DNA of 16,669 nt from Pseudomonadota bacterium (lineage in GTDB: Bacteria > Pseudomonadota > Alphaproteobacteria > Rhizobiales > Xanthobacteraceae), in the NCBI GenBank assembly GCA_023449855.1, contig JAEXHR010000033.1, forward strand, positions 1 through 16,669. The letters run 5' to 3'. The translations under genes were made by a program, and so were the position numbers. The first letter of the stretch is position 1; each line of letters opens with the position of its first letter. The notes under the pieces are model-generated. The model had not been told where the DNA came from, searched no databases, and was given only the letters and a program-made list of their open reading frames with translations. Shown one piece after another: positions 1-7,048 of the stretch.

Positions 1-22
1 GCGCAACGACCTCGCGTTCGGA

Positions 23-337
23 TCATGCGTCAGGTTTGAGATCGGCCATGCCCCGTTCGAAGATGTGCCTGCCCTCATCCGCCCATCCGGCCAGGACCTT
101 GCGGACGTGATCGCCGTGAGCGGCCATCATCTCGGCGGGCTGGTCGATGGTCGATAACTGGTGCAGATAATCTGCCTGCTGCTGGAGCAGTCGTGCCGTG
201 GCATCGAGGCCTGCGCGATACAGCCCGGAATAGAATTTGACGGGCACCGACGAGACCGCCTTCATGAAATCGAATGAATTCATTCCAAAACCAGACCCGG
301 TTGAATTGGAAGAAGACGTCTCCTTGCCAGCATCCAT
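23..337 (-). CDS. Short phasin (PHA granule-associated protein)
   Basis: About 104 residues, in the size range of small alphaproteobacterial phasins, which coat PHA granules in the cytoplasm. After a Ser/Gly/Asn-rich N-terminus, the protein is an amphipathic helical stretch with the phasin-like segments FDFMKAV, LLQQQADYLHQL and AGWADEGRHIFERG. There is no signal peptide or membrane segment. The start at 337 is chosen because a GGAG lies 9 nt upstream on the minus strand; the frame stays open to 397, but that extension has no ribosome site. The gene lies downstream of gltS in the same direction but is separated by 266 bp containing its own promoter and three copies of the motif also found before the other PHA operons. 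This location supports a granule role. The family call rests on sequence pattern only. Confidence 0.8.
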   Translation of the reverse strand: MDAGKETSSSNSTGSGFGMNSFDFMKAVSSVPVKFYSGLYRAGLDATARLLQQQADYLHQLSTIDQPAEMMAAHGDHVRKVLAGWADEGRHIFERGMADLKPDA

Positions 338-412
338 AGCCACGTGCTCCGATGATTTCTTTGCCAGATGCAACAAAAGGGCTGCGTGCCGAAGCACAAG
401 CGTTGCGCGCGC

Positions 413-441
413 ATATCATCAAACGATGACCTTTTTGTCAA
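413..441 (-). promoter_or_regulatory. Putative sigma70-type promoter of the left phasin gene
   Basis: Read on the minus strand, a perfect TTGACA (441-436) is followed by exactly 17 nt and then TGATAT (418-413), a weak -10 match. It points towards the phasin start at 337, giving a leader of roughly 70 nt. Operator copies lie over both elements: 437-452 covers most of the -35 and 415-430 covers part of the -10 and the spacer. Confidence 0.5.
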
Positions 442-475
442 CAAGTGATGATGCAGTTAGTCATCGATTGATGAT
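415..475. promoter_or_regulatory. Cluster of three palindromic operator-like sites (A1, A2, A3)
   Basis: Three 16-bp dyads with 6-bp arms and 4-bp spacers: A1 415-430 ATCATCAAACGATGAC, A2 437-452 GTCAACAAGTGATGAT and A3 460-475 GTCATCGATTGATGAT. Their centres are 22 and 23 bp apart, which would put bound dimers on nearly the same helix face. The same motif recurs before the TetR gene (3150-3165) and before the phaP-phaB-phaA operon (8639-8676). Inference: operators of the TetR protein encoded at 3235, repressing the left phasin by covering its promoter. The pattern is seen directly; the binding protein is inferred. Confidence 0.7.
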
Positions 476-603
476 TAACTCGAAAAGCCGACCCAACTGG
501 CCCCTTCAACATTGCCAGACAGGTCAACGAACGCAGGTTGCGACGACAAGCGATCGAGGGCCGTCGCATGCGGTCTGCCGGCGCGGCACCCCAACAGTCC
601 TGT

Positions 604-1800
604 TCAGCCGACAAAGGCGGAAATGATCAACGCGTTGACGATATCGATGAAGAAGCCGCAAACGAGTGGAACGATGATGAACGCCCGGTGGGCGGCCCCG
701 TGCTGCTGCGTGACAGCCGTCATGTTGGCGATCGCGGTGGCCGTCGATCCAAGCGTGATGCCGCCGAAACCGGCCGATATGACGGCCGCTTCGTAGTCCC
801 GGCCCATGAGGCGAAACACGACGGTGATGGTGAACAGCACGGTCAGGGCGATCTGGATCGCAAGCGCTGCGGTGATGAAGACAAGGACGCCGTCGAGCTG
901 CCACAGTTGCAGTCCCATCAGCGCCATCGTCAGGAACAGGCCGAGCGCCAGATCGGACACCAGCGCCAGCCCATCCTCGACGCCTGGCCAGATCCGCCGC
1001 ACCGCTGCACCGACAGCGAGCGGCATGAGATTGCGAATCAGGATGCCCGCGGCCAGGCAACTGACGAAGGTCGGGACGGTCAAGCCGGTCAGTGCGATCA
1101 GCTTTTCGATACCGAATCCGAGCATGAGCGCGACGTTCAGCGCCAGGATGGCCCAAAGGACGCAGAAATAATCCAGCCTGGTCTGCGCCTGCTCGAACGG
1201 CGCGCCGATGTCGAGGTCGCCATCCTGGTTGCCGGCGATCCGGTGGCGCTTCATCAGGTAGGCGGCGATCGGTCCGCCGATAATGCAGGCGGCGATGAGC
1301 CCGACGGTGTTGGCGGCAATCCCGAGCTCCAGCGCATTCTCGATCCCGAGCCGCTGCGTGAAAATCGGCGCCCAGGCGAGCGTGGTTCCGACGCCTCCCG
1401 TCAGCGAGATCGATCCGACCATCAGACCGGCTTTCGGCTCGAGCCCGAACAGGGACGCAAGCGACAGGCCCGCGAAATTCTGCAACAGCATGAAGACGAT
1501 GGCGAGCGCAAGCAGGACCGCCAGCGGCTTGCCTCCGGCCAGAAGGCTCCGCACATCAGCCTTGAGGCCAATGCCGGCAAAGAACAGCAGCAGCAGAAAG
1601 TCGCGCATGCCCAGTTCGAAGACGATCTTCTCGCCGGTAAAGGCAAAAACAAGTGCGACGGCTGCCGTGCAAAGCAGGCCGCCGACAACCGGCTCCGGGA
1701 TCGCATAGCGGCGCAGGACCACGGCGTTCATGGTGACGATTTTGCCGGCGAGAAGCAGGATCACTGCGATCGTGAAGGACAAAAAGGCATCGACCTGCAT
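604..1800 (-). CDS. gltS: Sodium/glutamate symporter GltS
   Basis: A 398-residue inner-membrane protein made almost entirely of hydrophobic helices in two halves joined by a polar loop near residues 185-210, as in the GltS family (Na+-coupled glutamate uptake, about 400 residues). Family-type glycine-rich re-entrant segments are visible in each half: GGVGT at 135-139 in the first half and GFGGITLGST at 344-353 in the second. The ATG at 1800 begins MQVDAFLSFTIAVILL and has GGTGAT just upstream. It follows adhP on the same strand after 70 bp with no clear terminator, so the two may be co-transcribed. Nothing ties it mechanistically to PHA metabolism, although glutamate supply affects carbon/nitrogen balance. 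The family call is firm; substrate specificity is inferred from the family. Confidence 0.9.
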   Translation of the reverse strand: MQVDAFLSFTIAVILLLAGKIVTMNAVVLRRYAIPEPVVGGLLCTAAVALVFAFTGEKIVFELGMRDFLLLLFFAGIGLKADVRSLLAGGKPLAVLLALAIVFMLLQNFAGLSLASLFGLEPKAGLMVGSISLTGGVGTTLAWAPIFTQRLGIENALELGIAANTVGLIAACIIGGPIAAYLMKRHRIAGNQDGDLDIGAPFEQAQTRLDYFCVLWAILALNVALMLGFGIEKLIALTGLTVPTFVSCLAAGILIRNLMPLAVGAAVRRIWPGVEDGLALVSDLALGLFLTMALMGLQLWQLDGVLVFITAALAIQIALTVLFTITVVFRLMGRDYEAAVISAGFGGITLGSTATAIANMTAVTQQHGAAHRAFIIVPLVCGFFIDIVNALIISAFVG

Positions 1801-1870
1801 CGATCACCATCCGGCTCGCCGCGAAAGATCGAGGCCCGCGCCGCCCCTGTCGGTCATGCCTCGCAAATGG

Positions 1871-2899
1871 CTAGCCCTCGAAATCGAGCACGACACGGCC
1901 CTGGATGTCGCCCTTGTGCATTCGGGCGAACACGTCATTGATATTGTCGAGCGTTTCTGTCTCGACCGTCGCCTTGACCTTGCCTTGGCCGGCAAAATCG
2001 AGCGCCTCCTGCAGGTCGAGCCGGGTGCCGACGATGGAGCCGCGGATCGTGACGCCGTTGAGCACCGTTTCGAAGATCGACAGCGGAAATTCGCCGGGCG
2101 GAAGGCCGTTGAGCGACAAGGTGCCTCCGCGCCCGACCATGCCGAGCGCCTGCTCGAATGCCTTGGGCGACACGGCGGTGACGAGGACGCCCTGGGCCCC
2201 GCCGATTTCCTTGCGAACGAAAGCGACAGGGTCTTCGCTGCGTGCATTGACGGCAAGCGATGCCCCCAGGCGCTTGGCCAGATCGAGCTTGGCGTCATCG
2301 ATATCGACCGCCAGCACATTGAGACCCATGGCCCTGGCATACTGGACGGCGAGGTGTCCAAGCCCGCCAATACCGGAGATGACGACCCAGTCACCCGGTT
2401 TCGTGTCGGTCACCTTCAGACCCTTGTAGACAGTGACGCCGGCGCAGAGGATCGGCGCGATATCGACGAAGGAGACATTGTCCGGCAGGTGGCCGACATA
2501 GTCAGGGTCGGCGATGACATAGTCCGCGAAGCTTCCATTCACCGAATAGCCCGTGTTTTGCTGCTCCTCGCAGAGCGACTCCCACCCGCCCAGGCAATGC
2601 CGGCAATGGCCGCAGGCGCTGTAGAGCCATGGCACGCCGACCCGGTCACCTTCCCTGACATGCTTTACGCCTGACCCGACCGCAACGACGTGGCCCACGC
2701 CCTCGTGTCCGGGGATGAAAGGCGGCTTCGGCTTGACCGGCCAATCCCCTTCGGCCGCATGCAGGTCGGTGTGGCAGACGCCGGCGGCGGCGACCTTGAC
2801 GAGAATCTGGCCGGCTCCAGGTGTCGGCACCGCCGCTTCCTCGATGACGAGCGGTTTTCCAAACTCCCGGACCACCGCAGCCTTCATTGTCCTGGTCAT
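1871..2899 (-). CDS. adhP: Zinc-dependent alcohol dehydrogenase, AdhP type
   Basis: 342 residues, the normal length for the AdhP group of medium-chain NAD-dependent alcohol dehydrogenases, which interconvert primary alcohols and aldehydes. Catalytic zinc ligands are visible as Cys42 (GVCHTD), His65 (GHE) and Cys152. The structural zinc site is Cys96, Cys99, Cys102 and Cys110. The Rossmann motif GIGGLG at 176-181 and Asp199 at the end of the next strand indicate NAD(H) preference. The start at 2899 has AGGAG a few bases upstream (CGGAG-free, read GAAGGAGAACAGC then ATG); the open frame to 3022 has no better site. It is transcribed divergently from the TetR-phaC operon. It could balance NADH when carbon is stored as PHA or derived from ethanol, but that link is only positional. 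Confidence 0.92.
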   Translation of the reverse strand: MTRTMKAAVVREFGKPLVIEEAAVPTPGAGQILVKVAAAGVCHTDLHAAEGDWPVKPKPPFIPGHEGVGHVVAVGSGVKHVREGDRVGVPWLYSACGHCRHCLGGWESLCEEQQNTGYSVNGSFADYVIADPDYVGHLPDNVSFVDIAPILCAGVTVYKGLKVTDTKPGDWVVISGIGGLGHLAVQYARAMGLNVLAVDIDDAKLDLAKRLGASLAVNARSEDPVAFVRKEIGGAQGVLVTAVSPKAFEQALGMVGRGGTLSLNGLPPGEFPLSIFETVLNGVTIRGSIVGTRLDLQEALDFAGQGKVKATVETETLDNINDVFARMHKGDIQGRVVLDFEG

Positions 2900-3149
2900 G
2901 CTGTTCTCCTTCACCATGGATACGCCGGGCGCCGTAAATCGAGTGCAGCGCTGTCGAAATTCGTATGGCGCCGGGCACTCGACCTGCGATCGTGACGGAA
3001 AGACGATCGAACCGCGCGGCATCCTTGTTTTGTCGTTACCGCCCCTATACAGCCTGGCCGCCTGGCCTGAGTGACGATACCTTCAACAATTCTTTGCCTA
3101 AGGGTTGGACAGGAGAGAATTCGCCATCCTTCCCGAAGGAACAACCTTA

Positions 3150-3165
3150 GTCATCAATCGTTGAC
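3150..3165. promoter_or_regulatory. Palindromic operator-like site B before the TetR gene
   Basis: GTCATCAATCGTTGAC: arms GTCATC and GTTGAC with a 4-bp spacer, matching the motif of the sites at 415-475 and 8639-8676. A TATTCT at 3171-3176 could be a -10; the -35 position 17 nt before it (3148-3153) lies inside the site. Inference: autoregulation of the TetR-phaC-pta-ackA operon. Only one copy was found here, against three and two at the other promoters. Confidence 0.65.
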
Positions 3166-3212
3166 TGATGTATTCTATGAAGCTAAACCTGACAGCCGGT
3201 CAAGAGGCCGCG

Positions 3213-3217
3213 AGGAG
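3213..3217 (+). promoter_or_regulatory. Shine-Dalgarno AGGAG out of place for the TetR GTG start
   Basis: A clear AGGAG ends 17 nt before the GTG at 3235, too far for normal initiation. It is 5 nt before an in-frame ATA at 3223-3225, whose reading would add MPNR in front of VISPDASD. The first usable canonical start in frame is the GTG at 3235, which has no good ribosome site of its own. Either ATA is used, or an ATG was lost by a single base change, or there is an error in the sequence. Confidence 0.45.
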
Positions 3218-3234
3218 AAAAAATACCCAACCGA

Positions 3235-3837
3235 GTGATCAGCCCGGACGCCAGCGACACGACGCGCGACCGCATCCTGAAGGCCGCCATCCTTCGCTTC
3301 TCGGCCCATTCCTATGACGATACCGGCCTTCGCGACATCGCCGCCGATGTCGGGGTGGACATGGCCTATGTCCATCGCTCCTTCGGATCCAAGGAGAAGC
3401 TGTTCTACGAGGCCGTCAAGGCGAGCGGCCGGCCCGAGCAGCTGTTCGCCGAAGACGATGGCTGCCTGCCCTCCACCCTGGCGAACCAGATCCTGTCACG
3501 CAAAGGCGCCAACGAGATCGGTGCGCTCGACATCGTGGTGCAGTCCTTCGCCAGTCCAGCAGCCTCGCGGGTGCTCAACGAATTCCTGGAGGAGGATTTC
3601 GTTGCTCCGCTCGTCAGGAAGCTGTCGACGGTATCGAGAAGGCGTGCCGCGCTGGTCGCAGCATTTCTGGCGGGTGTCGGTATTCTCAAGGACGTGATCA
3701 AGGCCGAGCCCCTGCTGGAAGGCGAGCGCAGTGCTCTGGAAGAGGATGTCAAGCAGGTGATCGCCACGCTGCTCGAGGTCGAAGTAAGGGACTGCGACTC
3801 TCCTCGCGAACATGTCCCGCACGAGACGCGCCGCTGA
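3235..3837 (+). CDS. TetR-family transcriptional regulator of the PHA locus
   Basis: 200 residues from GTG (204 if the ATA at 3223 is used). The N-terminal DNA-binding domain starts RDRILKAAILRFS and has the helix-turn-helix around residues 30-50 (GLRDIAADVGVDMAYVHRSF, then GSKEKLF), typical of TetR. The C-terminal ligand domain (about 85-190), with ASRVLNEFLEEDFVAPL and RAALVAAFLAGVGILKDVI, resembles the TetR_C_16-type dimerisation domain. Its stop overlaps the phaC start (TGATG), so it is the first gene of the phaC-pta-ackA operon and translationally coupled to it. A palindrome lies in its own promoter region and similar ones lie before the two phasin genes, which suggests autoregulation and control of the granule genes. 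The ligand is unknown; an acyl-CoA or related metabolite would fit the context but cannot be read from sequence. Confidence 0.88.
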   Translation: MISPDASDTTRDRILKAAILRFSAHSYDDTGLRDIAADVGVDMAYVHRSFGSKEKLFYEAVKASGRPEQLFAEDDGCLPSTLANQILSRKGANEIGALDIVVQSFASPAASRVLNEFLEEDFVAPLVRKLSTVSRRRAALVAAFLAGVGILKDVIKAEPLLEGERSALEEDVKQVIATLLEVEVRDCDSPREHVPHETRR

Positions 3838-5630
3838 TGGCGGGAACGGTGCAGAGCGGGCTTAGCGCGGCCACTTCCCCACCTGGCGGCTATGATCACG
3901 ATGCCCGCATGGAAGCATATCGTGCCCTGGACCGGTTGCGCGAGGCCTGTACAGCCCGATTGACGGCCGGACTGTCGCCGGCGGCGCTCACGCTCGCCTT
4001 GTTCGACTGGTCGCTGCATATGTGGTCCGCCCCCGGAAAACGCCTGGAGCTGGCCGACACGGCCATTCGCCAGGGAGCGCGCCTTTCGGCCTATGTCGGC
4101 GCCGTCGGTCTTCACGGCCAAGCACCGGCGTGCATCGAGCCGCTCGCCTCGGACTATCGCTTCAAGGCCGAGGGCTGGGACAAGCAGCCGTTTGCCGCAT
4201 ATGTGCAGACCTTTCTTCTCGCGCAGCAATGGTGGTCCGATGCAACGCGCGCCGTGCCGGGGGTAACACCCCATCACGAGGAGGTCGTTTCTTTTGTGGC
4301 CCGCCAACTGCTTGACGTGGCGTCGCCCTCGAACAGCCCGTTCACCAATCCCGAGGTGATCGAGCGGACGATCCAGAGCGCAGGCTCGAATTTCGTCTCG
4401 GGCTTCCAGAACTGGATGGAGGATGCCACCCGGCTCGCCAACGCTCAGCCCCCGATTGGCGCCGACGCCTTTCTTCCCGGCCGCGACGTCGCCCTCACAC
4501 CTGGAAAGGTGGTCTATCGCAATCACCTGATCGAGCTGCTTCAATATTCTCCTGCGACCGGGACGGTGTTCGCCGAGCCGGTGCTGATCGTGCCTGCCTG
4601 GATCATGAAATTCTACATTCTCGATCTTTCGGCCCACAACTCGCTCGTCCGCTATCTCGTAGAGCGGGGACACACGGTCTTCTATGTCTCCTGGCGCAAT
4701 CCGACGGACGCCGACCGCGACCTTTCGCTCGACGACTACCGGCGACTGGGCGTGATGGCGGCACTGGATGCGATCGCAGCGATCGTGCCCGGCCGCAAGG
4801 TGAATGCGGCCGGCTATTGTCTGGGAGGCACGCTGCTTTCCATCGCCGCCGCCGCAATGGCCCGTGTGGGCGACGACCGCCTTTCGACCGTCACCCTCCT
4901 GGCAGCCCAGACGGATTTCAGCGAGCCCGGAGAACTGGCGCTCTTCATCGATCCCAGCCAGATGCACTTCCTCGAGAGCATGATGTGGAACCGGGGCTAT
5001 CTGTCGTCAGACCAGATGTCCGGAGCCTTCCAGATCCTGCGCAGCAACGATCTCGTCTGGTCGCGTCTCGTGCGCGACTATCTCATGGGCGAGCGCACTC
5101 CGATGACCGATCTCATGGCGTGGAACGCGGATTCAACCCGCATGCCCTACCGCATGCATACGCAATACCTTCAACGGCTCTATCTCGATAACGAACTCGC
5201 CACCGGCCGCTTCATGGTCGATGGCCGCCCGGCAGCACTCCAGAACATCCGCGTGCCCCTGTTCGTTGTCGGCACCGAGCGCGATCATGTCGCTCCGTGG
5301 CGATCGGTCCACAAGATCCACCAGATCACCGATACCGACGTCACATTCGTATTGACCAGCGGCGGACACAATGCCGGCATCGTCAGCGAACCCGGTCATC
5401 GCGGCCGACGCTACAGCGTCGCCTTAAAGCGGACAGCCGATCTCTGCCTCAGCCCGGACGAATGGGTTGGCGCCGCCACCCAAAAGGACGGGTCGTGGTG
5501 GGAGCAATGGCAAGGTTGGCTCGAGGCGCATTCGTTGTCTGAACGCATTGCCGCGCCTGGGATGGGCGCTCCCGACGCAGGATTTCCACCCATCTGCGAT
5601 GCTCCCGGCACCTATGTTTTTCAGAAGTGA
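3837..5630 (+). CDS. phaC: Polyhydroxyalkanoate synthase, class I-like, copy 1
   Basis: 597 residues, usual for class I PhaC, which polymerises (R)-3-hydroxyacyl-CoA at the granule surface and releases CoA. An N-terminal PHBC_N-like region (about 25-75, with LTAGLSPAALTLALFDWSLH and APGKRLELA) precedes the PhaC_N region and the alpha/beta-hydrolase core. The lipase-like box GYCLGG carries the nucleophile Cys328; Asp483 (GTERDHVAPW) and His511 (SGGHNAGIVSEPG) complete the triad. The ATG overlaps the TetR stop, and its own TGA overlaps the next gene's GTG (GTGA). It is a paralogue of the synthase at 13881: the core is closely similar (NSL-RYLV, VPAWIMK, AQTDF, DLMAWNAD) while the N- and C-termini differ. 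Being co-transcribed with pta-ackA rather than phaB-phaA suggests a conditional or accessory synthase. Confidence 0.93.
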   Translation: MAGTVQSGLSAATSPPGGYDHDARMEAYRALDRLREACTARLTAGLSPAALTLALFDWSLHMWSAPGKRLELADTAIRQGARLSAYVGAVGLHGQAPACIEPLASDYRFKAEGWDKQPFAAYVQTFLLAQQWWSDATRAVPGVTPHHEEVVSFVARQLLDVASPSNSPFTNPEVIERTIQSAGSNFVSGFQNWMEDATRLANAQPPIGADAFLPGRDVALTPGKVVYRNHLIELLQYSPATGTVFAEPVLIVPAWIMKFYILDLSAHNSLVRYLVERGHTVFYVSWRNPTDADRDLSLDDYRRLGVMAALDAIAAIVPGRKVNAAGYCLGGTLLSIAAAAMARVGDDRLSTVTLLAAQTDFSEPGELALFIDPSQMHFLESMMWNRGYLSSDQMSGAFQILRSNDLVWSRLVRDYLMGERTPMTDLMAWNADSTRMPYRMHTQYLQRLYLDNELATGRFMVDGRPAALQNIRVPLFVVGTERDHVAPWRSVHKIHQITDTDVTFVLTSGGHNAGIVSEPGHRGRRYSVALKRTADLCLSPDEWVGAATQKDGSWWEQWQGWLEAHSLSERIAAPGMGAPDAGFPPICDAPGTYVFQK

Positions 5631-7048
5631 GGCCACCCGTGGTTCCCAGCACGCTCAGGAATCGAACATTTGACGAATTGCAGCTCGGCGACACGGCCTC
5701 TCTGGTCAGGGTCGCAAGCGGCGACAAAAGCGAGAGTGACACGCCGGTGGCAACGGGTGATGGCGATCTGCCGCCCGACAACGCTGCCGAAGCGACGAGC
5801 ATGTTCAATCGCGCCGTCATGAATGGTGCATGGGCCGGAACCCTGATTTCCGAAGTGCTGGGTTCGCAACTGCCCGGGCCCGGGACAAGCTATCTGGCAC
5901 AGGAGTTCCGCTTTCTGAAGCCGGTCCTGTCAGGTGACACTATCACCGCGACGGTTCGCGTCACCGAAAAATCGCCGGCAAGCCGGGTTGTCGTTCTCGA
6001 CACGACATGCTCGAACCAAAAAGGCGAGCAAGTCCTCACCGGCACCGCGACCGTGATCGCGCCGGCACGATCCATTGAATGGCCGGCCACGCCCCCGTCC
6101 ACGCCTCCAACCGCACACCACGATCGATACGACGCCTTCGTCCGGCAGGCCCGTGAACTGCCGATGGTACGCGCGGCGATCGTGCATCCATGCTCACCCG
6201 AGGCAATCCTTGCCGCCGTCGAAGTGCGTGAAAAAGGATTGTTCGAACCGGTTCTTGTCGGGCCCGAGGCGAGGATCCGGGCAGCGGCGGACGCCGCCGA
6301 GGTCGACCTCGATGGGATCGCAATCGAACAGGCGCTCCATAGCCATGCGGCGGCAGCGCGTGCCGTGGAACTGGTAGTTTCAGGCGAAGTGGCCGTCCTT
6401 GTCAAAGGCAGCCTGCACACCGACGAGTTGCTGGGCGCCATCGTCGCGCCTGGATCCTTGCTAAAGACCGAGCGCCGCATCAGCCATGTCTTCGCACTGG
6501 ACGTACCAGCCTACGGGAAACCATTGATCGTTACCGACGCGGCGATCAACATCCAGCCGACGCTCGACCACAAGCGTGACATCTGCCAGAACGCGGTCGA
6601 TCTGCTGCGAACACTCGGCGTCGACAAACCACGCGTCGCAGTGCTTGCCGCCGTCGAAACCGTCAACGCCAAGATGCCGGCAACCCTCGATGCGGCCGCC
6701 CTGACCGTGATGGCGGCGCGCGGTCAGATTGCCGGCGCCCTTGTCGACGGGCCGCTCGCATTCGACAACGCGATCAGCATCGCTGCCGCGCGCACCAAAG
6801 GCATCGTCTCCGATGTAGCCGGCGAGGCCGACATCCTGCTTGTCCCGGACCTTGAGGCAGGCAACATGCTTGCCAAGCAGCTTATCTATTTTGCCGGAGC
6901 AACGGCGGCCGGGATCGTGCTGGGGGCGCGCGTGCCAATCGTACTCACCAGTCGCTCCGACCCTTTATCCGCGCGGATCGCTTCGGCAGCCCTCGCAAAA
7001 CTTCTCGTGTGCCGCGGCAAACAATCCATGCCGGGGGCGGCAGCATGA
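5627..7048 (+). CDS. pta: Fused MaoC-like (degenerate) / phosphate acetyltransferase
   Basis: 473 residues, matching the fused 'enoyl-CoA hydratase/phosphate acetyltransferase' family. Residues about 12-147 form a MaoC-like hotdog domain (RTFDELQLGD, LPGPGTSYLAQEFRFLKPV, GDTITATVRV). Residues about 165-470 form a PTA/PTB-type transferase (AAIVHPC, VLVGPEA, KGSLHTDELLGAIV, ERRISHVFALD, DAAINIQP, LDGPLAFDNA-like, DILLVPDLEAGNMLAKQL, GIVLGARVPI), which interconverts acetyl-CoA and acetyl-phosphate. The hydratase signature GDxNPxHxD is here GDGDLPPDN (44-52), so the catalytic His is gone and hydratase activity is doubtful; the transferase domain looks intact. The GTG start overlaps the phaC stop, and the gene's TGA overlaps the ackA ATG. 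Substrate could be acetyl or a longer acyl group; acetyl is favoured by the ackA partner. Confidence 0.88.
   Translation: MRPPVVPSTLRNRTFDELQLGDTASLVRVASGDKSESDTPVATGDGDLPPDNAAEATSMFNRAVMNGAWAGTLISEVLGSQLPGPGTSYLAQEFRFLKPVLSGDTITATVRVTEKSPASRVVVLDTTCSNQKGEQVLTGTATVIAPARSIEWPATPPSTPPTAHHDRYDAFVRQARELPMVRAAIVHPCSPEAILAAVEVREKGLFEPVLVGPEARIRAAADAAEVDLDGIAIEQALHSHAAAARAVELVVSGEVAVLVKGSLHTDELLGAIVAPGSLLKTERRISHVFALDVPAYGKPLIVTDAAINIQPTLDHKRDICQNAVDLLRTLGVDKPRVAVLAAVETVNAKMPATLDAAALTVMAARGQIAGALVDGPLAFDNAISIAAARTKGIVSDVAGEADILLVPDLEAGNMLAKQLIYFAGATAAGIVLGARVPIVLTSRSDPLSARIASAALAKLLVCRGKQSMPGAAA

Larger units (their letters stand above)
2900..3222. other. Divergent intergenic region between adhP and the TetR operon
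   Basis: About 320 bp without a convincing gene. The small frames crossing it lack ribosome sites and family resemblance. It must hold the adhP promoter (minus strand), for which no clear -35/-10 pair was found. At its right end it holds the single operator-like site before the TetR gene, with a weak -10-like TATTCT at 3171-3176. Confidence 0.6.

Noticed and set aside
531..577. TGCGACG ... CGTCGCA pair downstream of gltS as a terminator
   Set aside because: The loop would be about 16 nt and no T tract follows on the minus strand, so intrinsic termination is not supported.
538..1941. Long plus-strand open frame (467 codons) over gltS and the adhP end
   Set aside because: It is antisense to gltS, very rich in Asp, Arg, Gln and Glu as expected for a shadow frame, has no ribosome site, and gltS on the other strand is clearly a real membrane protein.
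3405..4967. Long minus-strand open frame (520 codons) opposite the TetR and phaC genes
   Set aside because: Composition is that of a mirror frame of high-GC coding DNA and no family motif is visible; both plus-strand genes it overlaps are well supported.
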